A stretch of DNA of 64,000 nucleotides, from positions 62,001 through 126,000 of the forward strand of contig CAJYPK010000015.1 in assembly GCA_913776615.1 (NCBI GenBank). Reading direction: 5' to 3'. The translations under genes and the position numbers were made by a program. How positions within the stretch are numbered: the first letter of the stretch is position 1; each line of letters starts with the position of its first letter. The notes beneath the pieces are model-generated. The model worked only from the letters and a program-made list of their open reading frames with translations, was not told where the DNA came from and ran no database searches. The stretch comes from an uncultured Hymenobacter sp. (GTDB lineage Bacteria > Bacteroidota > Bacteroidia > Cytophagales > Hymenobacteraceae). Below, in pieces: positions 1-6,383 of this stretch.

Positions 1-33
1 CAGTAAGGACGGCTCTGATTTATCGCCCGGGCG

Positions 34-1227
34 CTAGTTCAGGTGGGCCAGCCGCTGGGCTACTTCCTGCAAGCCAGCTTCGCCAACGCCACGATACACA
101 ATCACGCCCTTGTGCACCAGAAAGAAAGTAGGGTAGCTGTTTACCCCCATCTTGTCGATGAGCGAGTTGGCTGCTTCTTTCGCGGGAATCGCGATGTTGG
201 GCCACGTCATCGCATTGCTGGCCAGGTACTGCCTGGCTTTCGCGGCCTCGTCGAGCGCGATGCCGACCATATCAACCTTACCGGCGTACTGCTGATGCAG
301 CGCCTTCAGGCGGGGGGTGAGGGCCACGCAGGGCGGGCACCAGGTTCCCCAGAAGTCCAGCACCAGCGGCCGCTCGCGACCCGCCAGCGCCACGGGCTGC
401 CCCTGGAGGTCGAGGAGCGTAGCGGGCCGGAAGGCCAGCCCTGAGTCGGCCCCAAACGGCCGGATTATTTTCGACGGCTCCGCGACTCGCACCGTCAGGC
501 TGTCGCCGCCCGCGCTGATGCGCAGCGGCGTCAGCAGCTGGCCGCCGGCCAGGAAGGACTCCCCCATTTTGTAAAAGTGGTCCTCCTGCTGGCTGTCCGT
601 CACCCGCACGGCGGCCGTGGAGTCGGTGAGCAGCACATCCTCCTGCTGGCCGTGGATGACTACTTGCAGTGCCAGCGTGTTACCAGCCACCGGGAGGCGC
701 GCCTCGTAGCCGAGTGGCCGTTCGAGCGTCAGGAACAGGCTTTGCTCCTGCGGGGAAAAATACTGGAAGTTTTCGAGCCGGAAGCTCGGCCGCAGGCGCA
801 CCACCACCGGGCCGTGCGGGCCCCGCAGCGTCACGTCGAAGGGCTGCCCGTGCACCTCCGCCGGGGCCAGCACCTGCTGGTCTTTCGCCCGAAAGTTGAA
901 GGTTTGCGGCGCGGCGGGCACGAATACTATCCGCTCCTGCGCATCGCGGCCGATGAGCAAATTGAGCCGCTGGGCCGGGGGCTGGCCGGGACCGCCCCCC
1001 AGCACCACGTATTTCAGCAGGTAGCGCCGCAGGTTGTTGGGCACGTGCCGCAGGTGCTGGGTCGTATCGCGCCGCGTGAAGAGCGTGCCCGTAAAATCTG
1101 CCTTTCGGGTGAGCGGGATTGTCACCGTAGTCTGGGCAGCGGCCGGGGCGGGAGCCAGCAGCCAGGTGAACAGCCCGGCGCAGCTTAGCCAGGCCCGGCG
1201 ACCGGGGTAGCGGGTAATGTGCAGCAT
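34..1227 (-). CDS. TlpA-family thiol-disulfide oxidoreductase, secreted
   Basis: The 397-residue protein starts with a signal peptide (LFTWLLAPAPAAAQ). The middle of about 250 residues has no motif I recognise. The C-terminal third is a thioredoxin fold of the TlpA/ResA/AhpC-TSA type, with the redox motif WCPPC at about residues 296-300 and the usual cis-proline segment (SYPTFFLV). Members of this family reduce or exchange disulfides in periplasmic proteins. The long N-terminal domain is common in Bacteroidota TlpA-like proteins, but its role is unknown. It is transcribed leftward and ends 33 bases from the window edge. The family is certain; the substrate is not known. Confidence 0.85.
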   Translation of the reverse strand: MLHITRYPGRRAWLSCAGLFTWLLAPAPAAAQTTVTIPLTRKADFTGTLFTRRDTTQHLRHVPNNLRRYLLKYVVLGGGPGQPPAQRLNLLIGRDAQERIVFVPAAPQTFNFRAKDQQVLAPAEVHGQPFDVTLRGPHGPVVVRLRPSFRLENFQYFSPQEQSLFLTLERPLGYEARLPVAGNTLALQVVIHGQQEDVLLTDSTAAVRVTDSQQEDHFYKMGESFLAGGQLLTPLRISAGGDSLTVRVAEPSKIIRPFGADSGLAFRPATLLDLQGQPVALAGRERPLVLDFWGTWCPPCVALTPRLKALHQQYAGKVDMVGIALDEAAKARQYLASNAMTWPNIAIPAKEAANSLIDKMGVNSYPTFFLVHKGVIVYRGVGEAGLQEVAQRLAHLN

Positions 1228-1321
1228 TTAAAAAAATAACTCAACGCGAAGACTAACCCGAGTAGTCAGAGCAGGTCCGAATTTATCGGCTGGCACGGGC
1301 GGGCCGATGGAAAAACAGGCA

Positions 1322-1951
1322 TCAGGTGGCCAGCGGCGGGCGGCGCATATCACGCCGCCACTCCCAGTAGCCGTAGGCGGCCAGGCCCAGGTACAGCGCG
1401 TAGAGCAAGCTGGTTGGGTAGAGTTGCTTGACCCACAGAATGGGCACGTAAATGACATCGACCAGCAGCCAGAGCCACCAGTTTTCGAGGCGCTTGCGCA
1501 TGAGCAAAAACTGCGCGGCGATGCTCGTGCCGGTGGTGAAGCTGTCCCAATACGGAAACGTGGAGTCGGTATGGTGGCCCAGGTAATAGCCCGAACCCAG
1601 CGTGTAAGCCAGCACGAACGCGGCGGTGAGCGCCCACTCGGCGGGCGTGGTGTGCGTGACGGGCAGCTCGGTATCGCCCCGGCCGCCGTGGCGCCAGGTG
1701 TACCAGCCGTAGGCGCTGAGCGCGATGAAAATGCCCTGCAAGCCGCTGTCGGAATACAGCCCCTGCCGGTAGTAGATGATCACGTAGAGCAGGCAGCTGA
1801 AAATGGCCACCGGAAAATTGAGCAGCGACTCGCGGGCCGCCAGCCACACGCAGGCAAAGCCCGTGAGCACGGCCGCCCACTCCAGGCCGGTGGTGGCGCG
1901 CAGGGCGGCCAGCACCTCGGCCGGTAGATTGGCAAGGGAAAACAACAGCAT
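1322..1951 (-). CDS. pnuC: Nicotinamide riboside transporter PnuC
   Basis: This 209-residue membrane protein has about seven hydrophobic segments and the PnuC hallmarks: an N-terminal GLEWAAVLTGFACVWLAAR segment, a central ALSAYGWYTWRHG, and WWLWLLVDVIYVP near the C-terminus. The W/Y-rich pore residues are typical of the family. PnuC imports nicotinamide riboside for NAD synthesis by facilitated diffusion. It stands alone, divergent from the rhodanese gene with only 53 bases between starts. No TPP or NAD-type riboswitch is visible upstream. The length matches the family norm of 200-240 residues. Confidence 0.9.
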   Translation of the reverse strand: MLLFSLANLPAEVLAALRATTGLEWAAVLTGFACVWLAARESLLNFPVAIFSCLLYVIIYYRQGLYSDSGLQGIFIALSAYGWYTWRHGGRGDTELPVTHTTPAEWALTAAFVLAYTLGSGYYLGHHTDSTFPYWDSFTTGTSIAAQFLLMRKRLENWWLWLLVDVIYVPILWVKQLYPTSLLYALYLGLAAYGYWEWRRDMRRPPLAT

Positions 1952-1992
1952 AGGGCAAAGTCCGAAAAGCCGCGCAAGGTAGCCGGGCGGGG

Positions 1993-2000
1993 TACTTTTG
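1993..2000 (+). promoter_or_regulatory. Candidate -7 box TACTTTTG for rhodanese gene
   Basis: An exact TAnnTTTG match ends four bases before the rhodanese ATG at 2005. If this is the active promoter, transcription would start at or near the A of the start codon, giving a leaderless message. No good TTG -33 box is seen at the usual spacing. Confidence 0.4.
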
Positions 2001-2004
2001 CCCC

Positions 2005-2328
2005 ATGCTGCCCGACCTCACCCCCGCCGCCCTGCACGCCCGCCTCACGGCCGGCGAAGACATCCAGCTCATCGACGTACGCGAGCCGATGGAGTTTGAC
2101 TACTGCCGCATCGCGGGCAGCGAGCTCATTCCGCTGGGCGAGATTCCGCGCCGGGCGGGCGAAATCCGCGCCGCGGGGCTGGTGGTGCTCATCTGCCACC
2201 ACGGCGTGCGCTCGGCCCAGGCGCTGGCGTACTTGCAGCACCGGCTGGGGCGCGAAAATTTGCTTAACTTAAAGGGAGGCATCGACGCCTGGAGCCGGGA
2301 TGTGGACCCCAGCGTGGCGGTGTACTGA
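2005..2328 (+). CDS. Single-domain rhodanese-like protein
   Basis: The protein has 107 residues and consists of one rhodanese domain. It carries the family landmarks LIDVREPMEFDYCRI (CH2A-like) and the active-site loop CHHGVRS with the catalytic cysteine at about residue 65, then GGIDAWSRDVDP at the end. Such small rhodaneses transfer sulfane sulfur from thiosulfate or persulfides to thiol acceptors. A six-residue loop after the Cys is typical of sulfur rather than arsenate or phosphate substrates. No signal peptide is visible, so it is cytoplasmic. Confidence 0.9.
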   Translation: MLPDLTPAALHARLTAGEDIQLIDVREPMEFDYCRIAGSELIPLGEIPRRAGEIRAAGLVVLICHHGVRSAQALAYLQHRLGRENLLNLKGGIDAWSRDVDPSVAVY

Positions 2329-2330
2329 GC

Positions 2331-2441
2331 GGTGAGATGGTGAATTAGTAAGATAGTGAGTTTCCCCAGCCTTACCGTACGTAGCTAGTCGAAGTATAAT
2401 CATCTCGGAAACTTACCATCTCACTAGTTCACCACCTCACC
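2331..2441. repeat. Short-word inverted repeat (GTGAGATGG type)
   Basis: Two 35-base arms (2331-2365 and 2407-2441) are reverse complements with about five mismatches. Each is built of tandem variants of the word GTGAGATGGTGAA. The 41-base loop is unique. The repeat fills the whole gap between the rhodanese stop and the next ATG. The same words recur at 49332-49427, and one arm recurs inside hrpB at 28580-28612. Confidence 0.8.
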
Positions 2442-2442
2442 T

Positions 2443-3201
2443 ATGCTTCCCACCCTAGCCGACCGCCTGGCCCTGCGCGAGCGCCCCAGCGGCCACCCGC
2501 TCATGCACCAGGAATGGGGCGACTTGCTTTTCATGCACTGGCCCATTGAGCCCGAGCTTATTCAGGCTCAGCTTCCGCCGCGCCTGCAAGTAGATCTGCA
2601 CGAGGGCCAGGCCTGGATTGGTGTCGTCCCCTTCCGGATGTGGGACGTGCGCAGCCGCGTGACGCCGCCCGTGCCCGGGGCCCGCGAGTTTCTGGAGCTG
2701 AACGTGCGCACCTACGTGCACCTCGACGGCGTGCCCGGCGTGTGGTTCTTCTCGCTCGATGCCAGCAATCCGCTGGCCGTGTGGGCGGCGCGCACGTTTT
2801 TTCACCTGCCGTATTTCCGGGCGCAACTCAAGTTGGAGCGGCCCACGCCCGAGCGGCTGCACTACGTAGGCCACCGCGTGCACAACGGCGCGCCCGAGGG
2901 GCACTTCGCCGCCACCTGGGAGCTGGGCGACAAACTTCCGCCCACCGAGCCGGGCTCGCTGGCCTTTTTTCTTACCGAGCGCTACGCCCTGTACGCGGCC
3001 GGCGGCATGGGACCGGGGCGCGGCGATAAGCTCTACCGGGGCCGCATTGCGCACCGCAACTGGCCGCTGCGCGCCGCCGAGCTGTTGCACTACAGCTCCG
3101 ATTTGGTAGAGGGCCACGGCCTGCCCACGCCCCCGGGCCGGCCCCTGCTGCACGCCGGCGGCCCGGTGAGCGTGGACCTCTGGCGCCTGGAGCGGGTGTA
3201 G
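2443..3201 (+). CDS. DUF2071 (YqjF-like) protein
   Basis: The protein has 252 residues with no signal or membrane segment. The start MHQEWGDLLFMHWPI followed by WIGVVPFRMWDVR, and later FFSLDASNPLAVWAART and LPYFRA, is the pattern of the DUF2071/YqjF family. The fold resembles acetoacetate decarboxylase, but no catalytic activity is known for the family. The ATG starts one base after a palindromic repeat, so the leader must lie within that repeat. It stands alone. Family assignment is firm; function is unknown. Confidence 0.85.
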   Translation: MLPTLADRLALRERPSGHPLMHQEWGDLLFMHWPIEPELIQAQLPPRLQVDLHEGQAWIGVVPFRMWDVRSRVTPPVPGAREFLELNVRTYVHLDGVPGVWFFSLDASNPLAVWAARTFFHLPYFRAQLKLERPTPERLHYVGHRVHNGAPEGHFAATWELGDKLPPTEPGSLAFFLTERYALYAAGGMGPGRGDKLYRGRIAHRNWPLRAAELLHYSSDLVEGHGLPTPPGRPLLHAGGPVSVDLWRLERV

Positions 3202-3230
3202 TACTAGTTGCACAATTCTTTCAAAAACAC

Positions 3231-4451
3231 CTATCTCACCGATAGCGGCTGGCCCGCCGCTAAGGCTTGGCGGCGCAATAAAGCTTCCATGAAGTAGTAG
3301 TCGGCGTAGATGAGGGGCACGTCGATTTCGCCGCCGGCGGGTTTGTGGCCGGTGCTGTGCAGCAGCAAAAAGCCGCCGTTGGTACCGGGCCGGGCGGTGT
3401 AGCTCTTGGCCAGGTTGTCGAGCAGCTGGCTGGCCTGACGGCGGTAGAAAGCCCCTTGCTTGCTGAAGGTGCTCAATTCGAGCAAGCCCGAGGCGATAAT
3501 GGCCCCGGCCGAGGCGTCGCGGGGCGCGTGAGGAATGGCGGGGTCGTTGAAATCCCAGTAAGGCACGAGGTCTTTGGGCAGATTGGGGTGGTGCAGAATG
3601 TACTCGGCTACGTGCTCGGCCTGGGCCAGGTAGGCCGGGTTGTGCGTTTCGCGGTAGCACATGGTGTAGCCGTAGAGCGCCCAGCCCTGGCCCCGCGCCC
3701 AGGCCGAGGCGTCGGCGTAGCCTTGGTGGGTGGTCCGCTTCACCACGCGGCCGGTGGCCGAGTCGTAATCGACCACGTGAAACGAGCTGTAGTCGGGCCG
3801 GAAGTGGTGGCGGAGCGTGGTGTTGGCGTGGGTCACCGCGATTTTATAAAACGACGAGTCGCCCGACAACCGGGTGGCCGCAAAGAGCAGCTCCAGGTTC
3901 AGCATGTTGTCGATGATGACCGGGAAGCCCCACAAGTCGCGGTGGTGGTCCCAGGAGCGAATGGCACCGACCCGGGGGTTGAAGCGGGTGCTCAGGGTGC
4001 GGGCGGCCTCCAGCAGCACGGCGCGGTAGTGGGCATCCTGGGTGAGGCGGTAGCCGGTACCGAAGCTGCAATACAGCTTGAAGCCCATGTCGTGGGTACC
4101 GGCGTTGGTTTTCTCGGGCTCCAGCCGGGCGGTGTACTCGCGGGCGGCGGCCGACCAGCGGGCCTCGCCGGTAGCCTGGCCCAGCAGCCAGAGATAGCCG
4201 GGAAAGAAGCCGCTCGTCCAGTCGCGGGCGGGCACTACTACCAGCTCGCCGCTGGGGGCGAGCGAGCGCGGCGACACCAAGGGTGGCTTGCCCGGCACGG
4301 CGGCGCGCTGGGCCGCCAGCGGCGTCTGCTGCAAGAGTAGGGTGGCCTGGGTTTCGGCCAGTTGCAGGGTTTTGCGGGGTAGGCTCACCTGGGCCAGGGC
4401 CGGGCTGGCCACTAGTGCCAGGCCGGCCAGCAGAGCAAATCGTATGTTCAT
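3231..4451 (-). CDS. GH88 unsaturated glucuronyl hydrolase
   Basis: The 406-residue secreted protein (signal LLAGLALVASPALAQ) has the alpha/alpha-barrel pattern of glycoside hydrolase family 88. The two catalytic Asp motifs are THDMGFKLYCSFG (about residue 119) and GFPVIIDNMLNLELLF (about 180). A third family signature is ASAWARGQGWALYGY. GH88 enzymes hydrate the vinyl-ether bond at the unsaturated uronate left by polysaccharide lyases and release 4-deoxy-hexenuronate. Its place as the last gene of a cluster with two lyases fits that role: it would strip the unsaturated ends they make. Confidence 0.92.
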   Translation of the reverse strand: MNIRFALLAGLALVASPALAQVSLPRKTLQLAETQATLLLQQTPLAAQRAAVPGKPPLVSPRSLAPSGELVVVPARDWTSGFFPGYLWLLGQATGEARWSAAAREYTARLEPEKTNAGTHDMGFKLYCSFGTGYRLTQDAHYRAVLLEAARTLSTRFNPRVGAIRSWDHHRDLWGFPVIIDNMLNLELLFAATRLSGDSSFYKIAVTHANTTLRHHFRPDYSSFHVVDYDSATGRVVKRTTHQGYADASAWARGQGWALYGYTMCYRETHNPAYLAQAEHVAEYILHHPNLPKDLVPYWDFNDPAIPHAPRDASAGAIIASGLLELSTFSKQGAFYRRQASQLLDNLAKSYTARPGTNGGFLLLHSTGHKPAGGEIDVPLIYADYYFMEALLRRQALAAGQPLSVR

Positions 4452-4601
4452 CTCAAACAGGTTTTATAACTCGCCCCCGCTCACCGCCGCCGATAGGATG
4501 GCGAGCGAGTATTTGCGGGTAGAGCGCCAGACGCGGCCAGGGGTCAGCCAGCCAATTGGCCTAGCCGTAGCGCACCCGGTCTTAAGAAGGCATGGGCCGC
4601 A

Positions 4602-4687
4602 GGTCATGCAGCGCGCAGCGAAGCAGCACGTGGGTTTTAGTAAGCAACACCTTGCCCACGAGATGCTTTACCGCGCGCTGCATGACG
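4602..4687. repeat. Diverged GTCATGC-family palindrome
   Basis: Arms 4602-4634 and 4655-4687 are imperfect inverted copies (GTCATGCAGCGCGC..GAAGCA..CGTGGG). They resemble the other GTCATGC elements at 41229, 58693 and 62159 but have more changes. The repeat lies in the 254-base gap between the GH88 start and the lyase stop; nothing else is visible in the gap. Confidence 0.6.
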
Positions 4688-4705
4688 GCTTATGGCATTC
4701 CTCGC

Positions 4706-5872
4706 CTAGCGCGTCGAGCCGATGCTGCGGTGGGTGAAGGAGGTAAAGCCCAGGAACGTATTATCCGGCGTAATCAGGCCGTAGGGGTCTTCGCGGTCGC
4801 GCAGGGTTTGCAGCTTGCTGGTGCCGTAGTAATTGTAGGCTGTTTCGATGGCCGGGAAAATGGCGTTATCGCCGGCGCTCTGGCAGCTTTTGCACTGCGT
4901 ACTACCTTCCAGCGATTCTTCGTATTTGCTCCAGCCGTTTTTGATGGCCTGGCTATTGAAGCCGTAAGGCGCGGTATTGCCCTGAATGCGGGCCGTTTCG
5001 GCGGCGTAGGTGAGCGCGCAGAGCGTGTATTGCAGGTGGTGGCAGTCGCGGCCGCACTCGCTCACGTTGCCATCGGCCCGGATGAAGTCGCTCATGTGGG
5101 CCTGCATGTAGTCGTAGCCCGAGTCGTACACGGCCGTGCTGTTAAACCACACGCCCAGCGCCATCTTGGCGTAGCAGTACGAGGCCTGCCAGTTGTTGAT
5201 GTCGCCAATGGCCCCCGGCACGTTGTTGACGTAGTTGTTTTTCAAGTTGTTGAGAAACCCATCGAACTTACTCACGTCGGTGGCCGACCAGCCGGCGCCC
5301 TGGCCGTTGGCCTTGTAGTAGCGGATAATTTCGGCCGCCGCGACGAAGGTGGGTGCCACCCAGGCGGCCTCCAGGTAGGTTTGGCGCTGAAGGGTACCGC
5401 TGGCCGCGTCGGGCTCGTAACGCTGAAAGTTGCTGGCGTAGCCGTTAAGGATTTGCTTGGCCTGACCGGCGTACGTGGCGTCGCCGGTTTTCACCCAGCG
5501 CAGGGCACAGGCGTAGGCCAGGATGCAGTCGCGCCGAATTTGGTTTTCGGTGGGCGTGCCGCCGCTGGCCTTGGCGTACACCACGGTGGGGAAAGAAGTC
5601 GGCAGGGAGTTGTTGTTCATAAATTCCACCACCTTGTCGTAGCCGGCCTTACGGGTGGCATCACCGCCGTTTACCTGGCCGGCTACCAGCGCCAGGCTGG
5701 CCTGGCTGTTGACCACGCCGGGGTGCACGAAGGTGGTAATGGTGGAATTGGCCGTGGCGGGGGCCGGCGCGGCGGGGGCCAGGGCCGCTTCGCGCTGGCA
5801 GCCGACGGCGGCCAAAAGGGCAGTGGCCAGCCCCAGGCATAGGGTACCCGGGAGAAGTAATTTGCGGGTCAT
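4706..5872 (-). CDS. Alginate-lyase-superfamily polysaccharide lyase, lipoprotein
   Basis: The 388-residue protein has a lipoprotein signal with lipobox LAAVGC (Cys at about 25), so it is probably surface- or periplasm-anchored. The mature part begins with TFVHPGVVNSQASLALV, the usual N-terminal pattern of the alginate lyase (PF05426-type) alpha/alpha toroid. DINNWQASYCYAKMALGVW and ECGRDCHHLQYTLCAL carry Asn, His and Tyr residues like those at the active site of these lyases. The family cleaves uronate linkages by beta-elimination, giving unsaturated ends that the neighbouring GH88 can remove. I cannot tell PL5, PL38 or another family by eye. The Cys-rich loop (STQCKSCQSAGD) is unusual. Confidence 0.75.
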   Translation of the reverse strand: MTRKLLLPGTLCLGLATALLAAVGCQREAALAPAAPAPATANSTITTFVHPGVVNSQASLALVAGQVNGGDATRKAGYDKVVEFMNNNSLPTSFPTVVYAKASGGTPTENQIRRDCILAYACALRWVKTGDATYAGQAKQILNGYASNFQRYEPDAASGTLQRQTYLEAAWVAPTFVAAAEIIRYYKANGQGAGWSATDVSKFDGFLNNLKNNYVNNVPGAIGDINNWQASYCYAKMALGVWFNSTAVYDSGYDYMQAHMSDFIRADGNVSECGRDCHHLQYTLCALTYAAETARIQGNTAPYGFNSQAIKNGWSKYEESLEGSTQCKSCQSAGDNAIFPAIETAYNYYGTSKLQTLRDREDPYGLITPDNTFLGFTSFTHRSIGSTR

Positions 5873-5939
5873 AAAACGGGTGGGATAAAGGTGGAAAAGG
5901 GGTTGCTCTCAAAGCCAGCGCTAGCCTTGGAAGGCAGCT

Positions 5940-5947
5940 TAAAAGTA
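5940..5947 (-). promoter_or_regulatory. Candidate -7 box for lyase lipoprotein gene
   Basis: Read on the minus strand this is TACTTTTA, one change from TAnnTTTG. It lies about 68 bases upstream of the ATG at 5872 and about 45 bases downstream of the operator-like palindrome. No convincing -33 box is visible, so this is tentative. Confidence 0.35.
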
Positions 5948-5990
5948 GCTTTTCCCTTGAGCGTTATCGAGCAGCAACGGGCGTTTATTT

Positions 5991-6006
5991 ACGGAATCGT
6001 TTTCGT
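5991..6006. promoter_or_regulatory. LacI-type operator, copy 1
   Basis: ACGGAATCGTTTTCGT is a 16-base imperfect palindrome (6 of 8 half-site positions pair) with the central CG typical of LacI-family operators. A near-identical site (ACGGAATCGTTTGCGT) lies upstream of susC at 19963-19978. Both are followed by AT-rich DNA. This copy is about 120 bases upstream of the lyase ATG. The likely ligand is the LacI regulator at 23912. Confidence 0.6.
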
Positions 6007-6083
6007 GAGTACGAATAATTAATTCCTTAAAAATCAAAGCTGTATTCAATAAAAAATCATCAAATAACTTCCACTGGCTACGT

Positions 6084-6330
6084 CGTACGCTGGCGCCCGC
6101 CGGCCCCGCCGGCCCCGCTGGCGCGAGTTTAGGCGGAGCCGTAACTCGCCGCCGACAAGTGGGGGTGGAGTTTCCGAACTCCACTGCCGCAACGCGGCAA
6201 GCGGCGTAAGTCGGCGCGCTACTGGAGCAGGTGCAGGATTGCCGCTAGCGCGGCAGTGGAGTTTGGAAACTCCACCCCACTTGTCGGCGGCGAGTTACGG
6301 CTCCGCCTAAACTCGCGCCAGCGTACGGCG
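6084..6330. repeat. Long GC-rich inverted repeat
   Basis: The right arm (about 6250-6327) is the reverse complement of the left (about 6084-6190), except that the left has a short tandem GGCCCCGCC-type expansion of about 27 bases. The arms include the nested palindrome GGAGTTTCCGAACTCC. The spacer is about 60 bases. No ORF or transposase is present. It looks like a non-autonomous palindromic element. Apart from the operator and promoter noted, the 509-base gap 5873-6381 holds only this repeat and the hairpin at its left. Confidence 0.7.
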
Positions 6331-6338
6331 TAGCCAGC

Positions 6339-6383
6339 GGGTAGCGGCCTATGCCAGCGCCCGCTGGCATAGGCCGCTACCCT
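6339..6383. terminator. 21-bp hairpin at the GH2-malectin stop
   Basis: GGGTAGCGGCCTATGCCAGCG is repeated inverted with a two-base loop. The left-hand gene's stop codon (minus strand TAG, 6382-6384) is at the edge of the stem. There is no U tract, so it may be an RNA-stabilising REP-like hairpin and not a Rho-independent terminator. Confidence 0.5.

Noticed and set aside
2455-3660. 401-codon minus-strand frame antisense to the DUF2071 gene
   Set aside because: Shadow frame spanning two real genes; composition R/A/P/G biased with no family signature.
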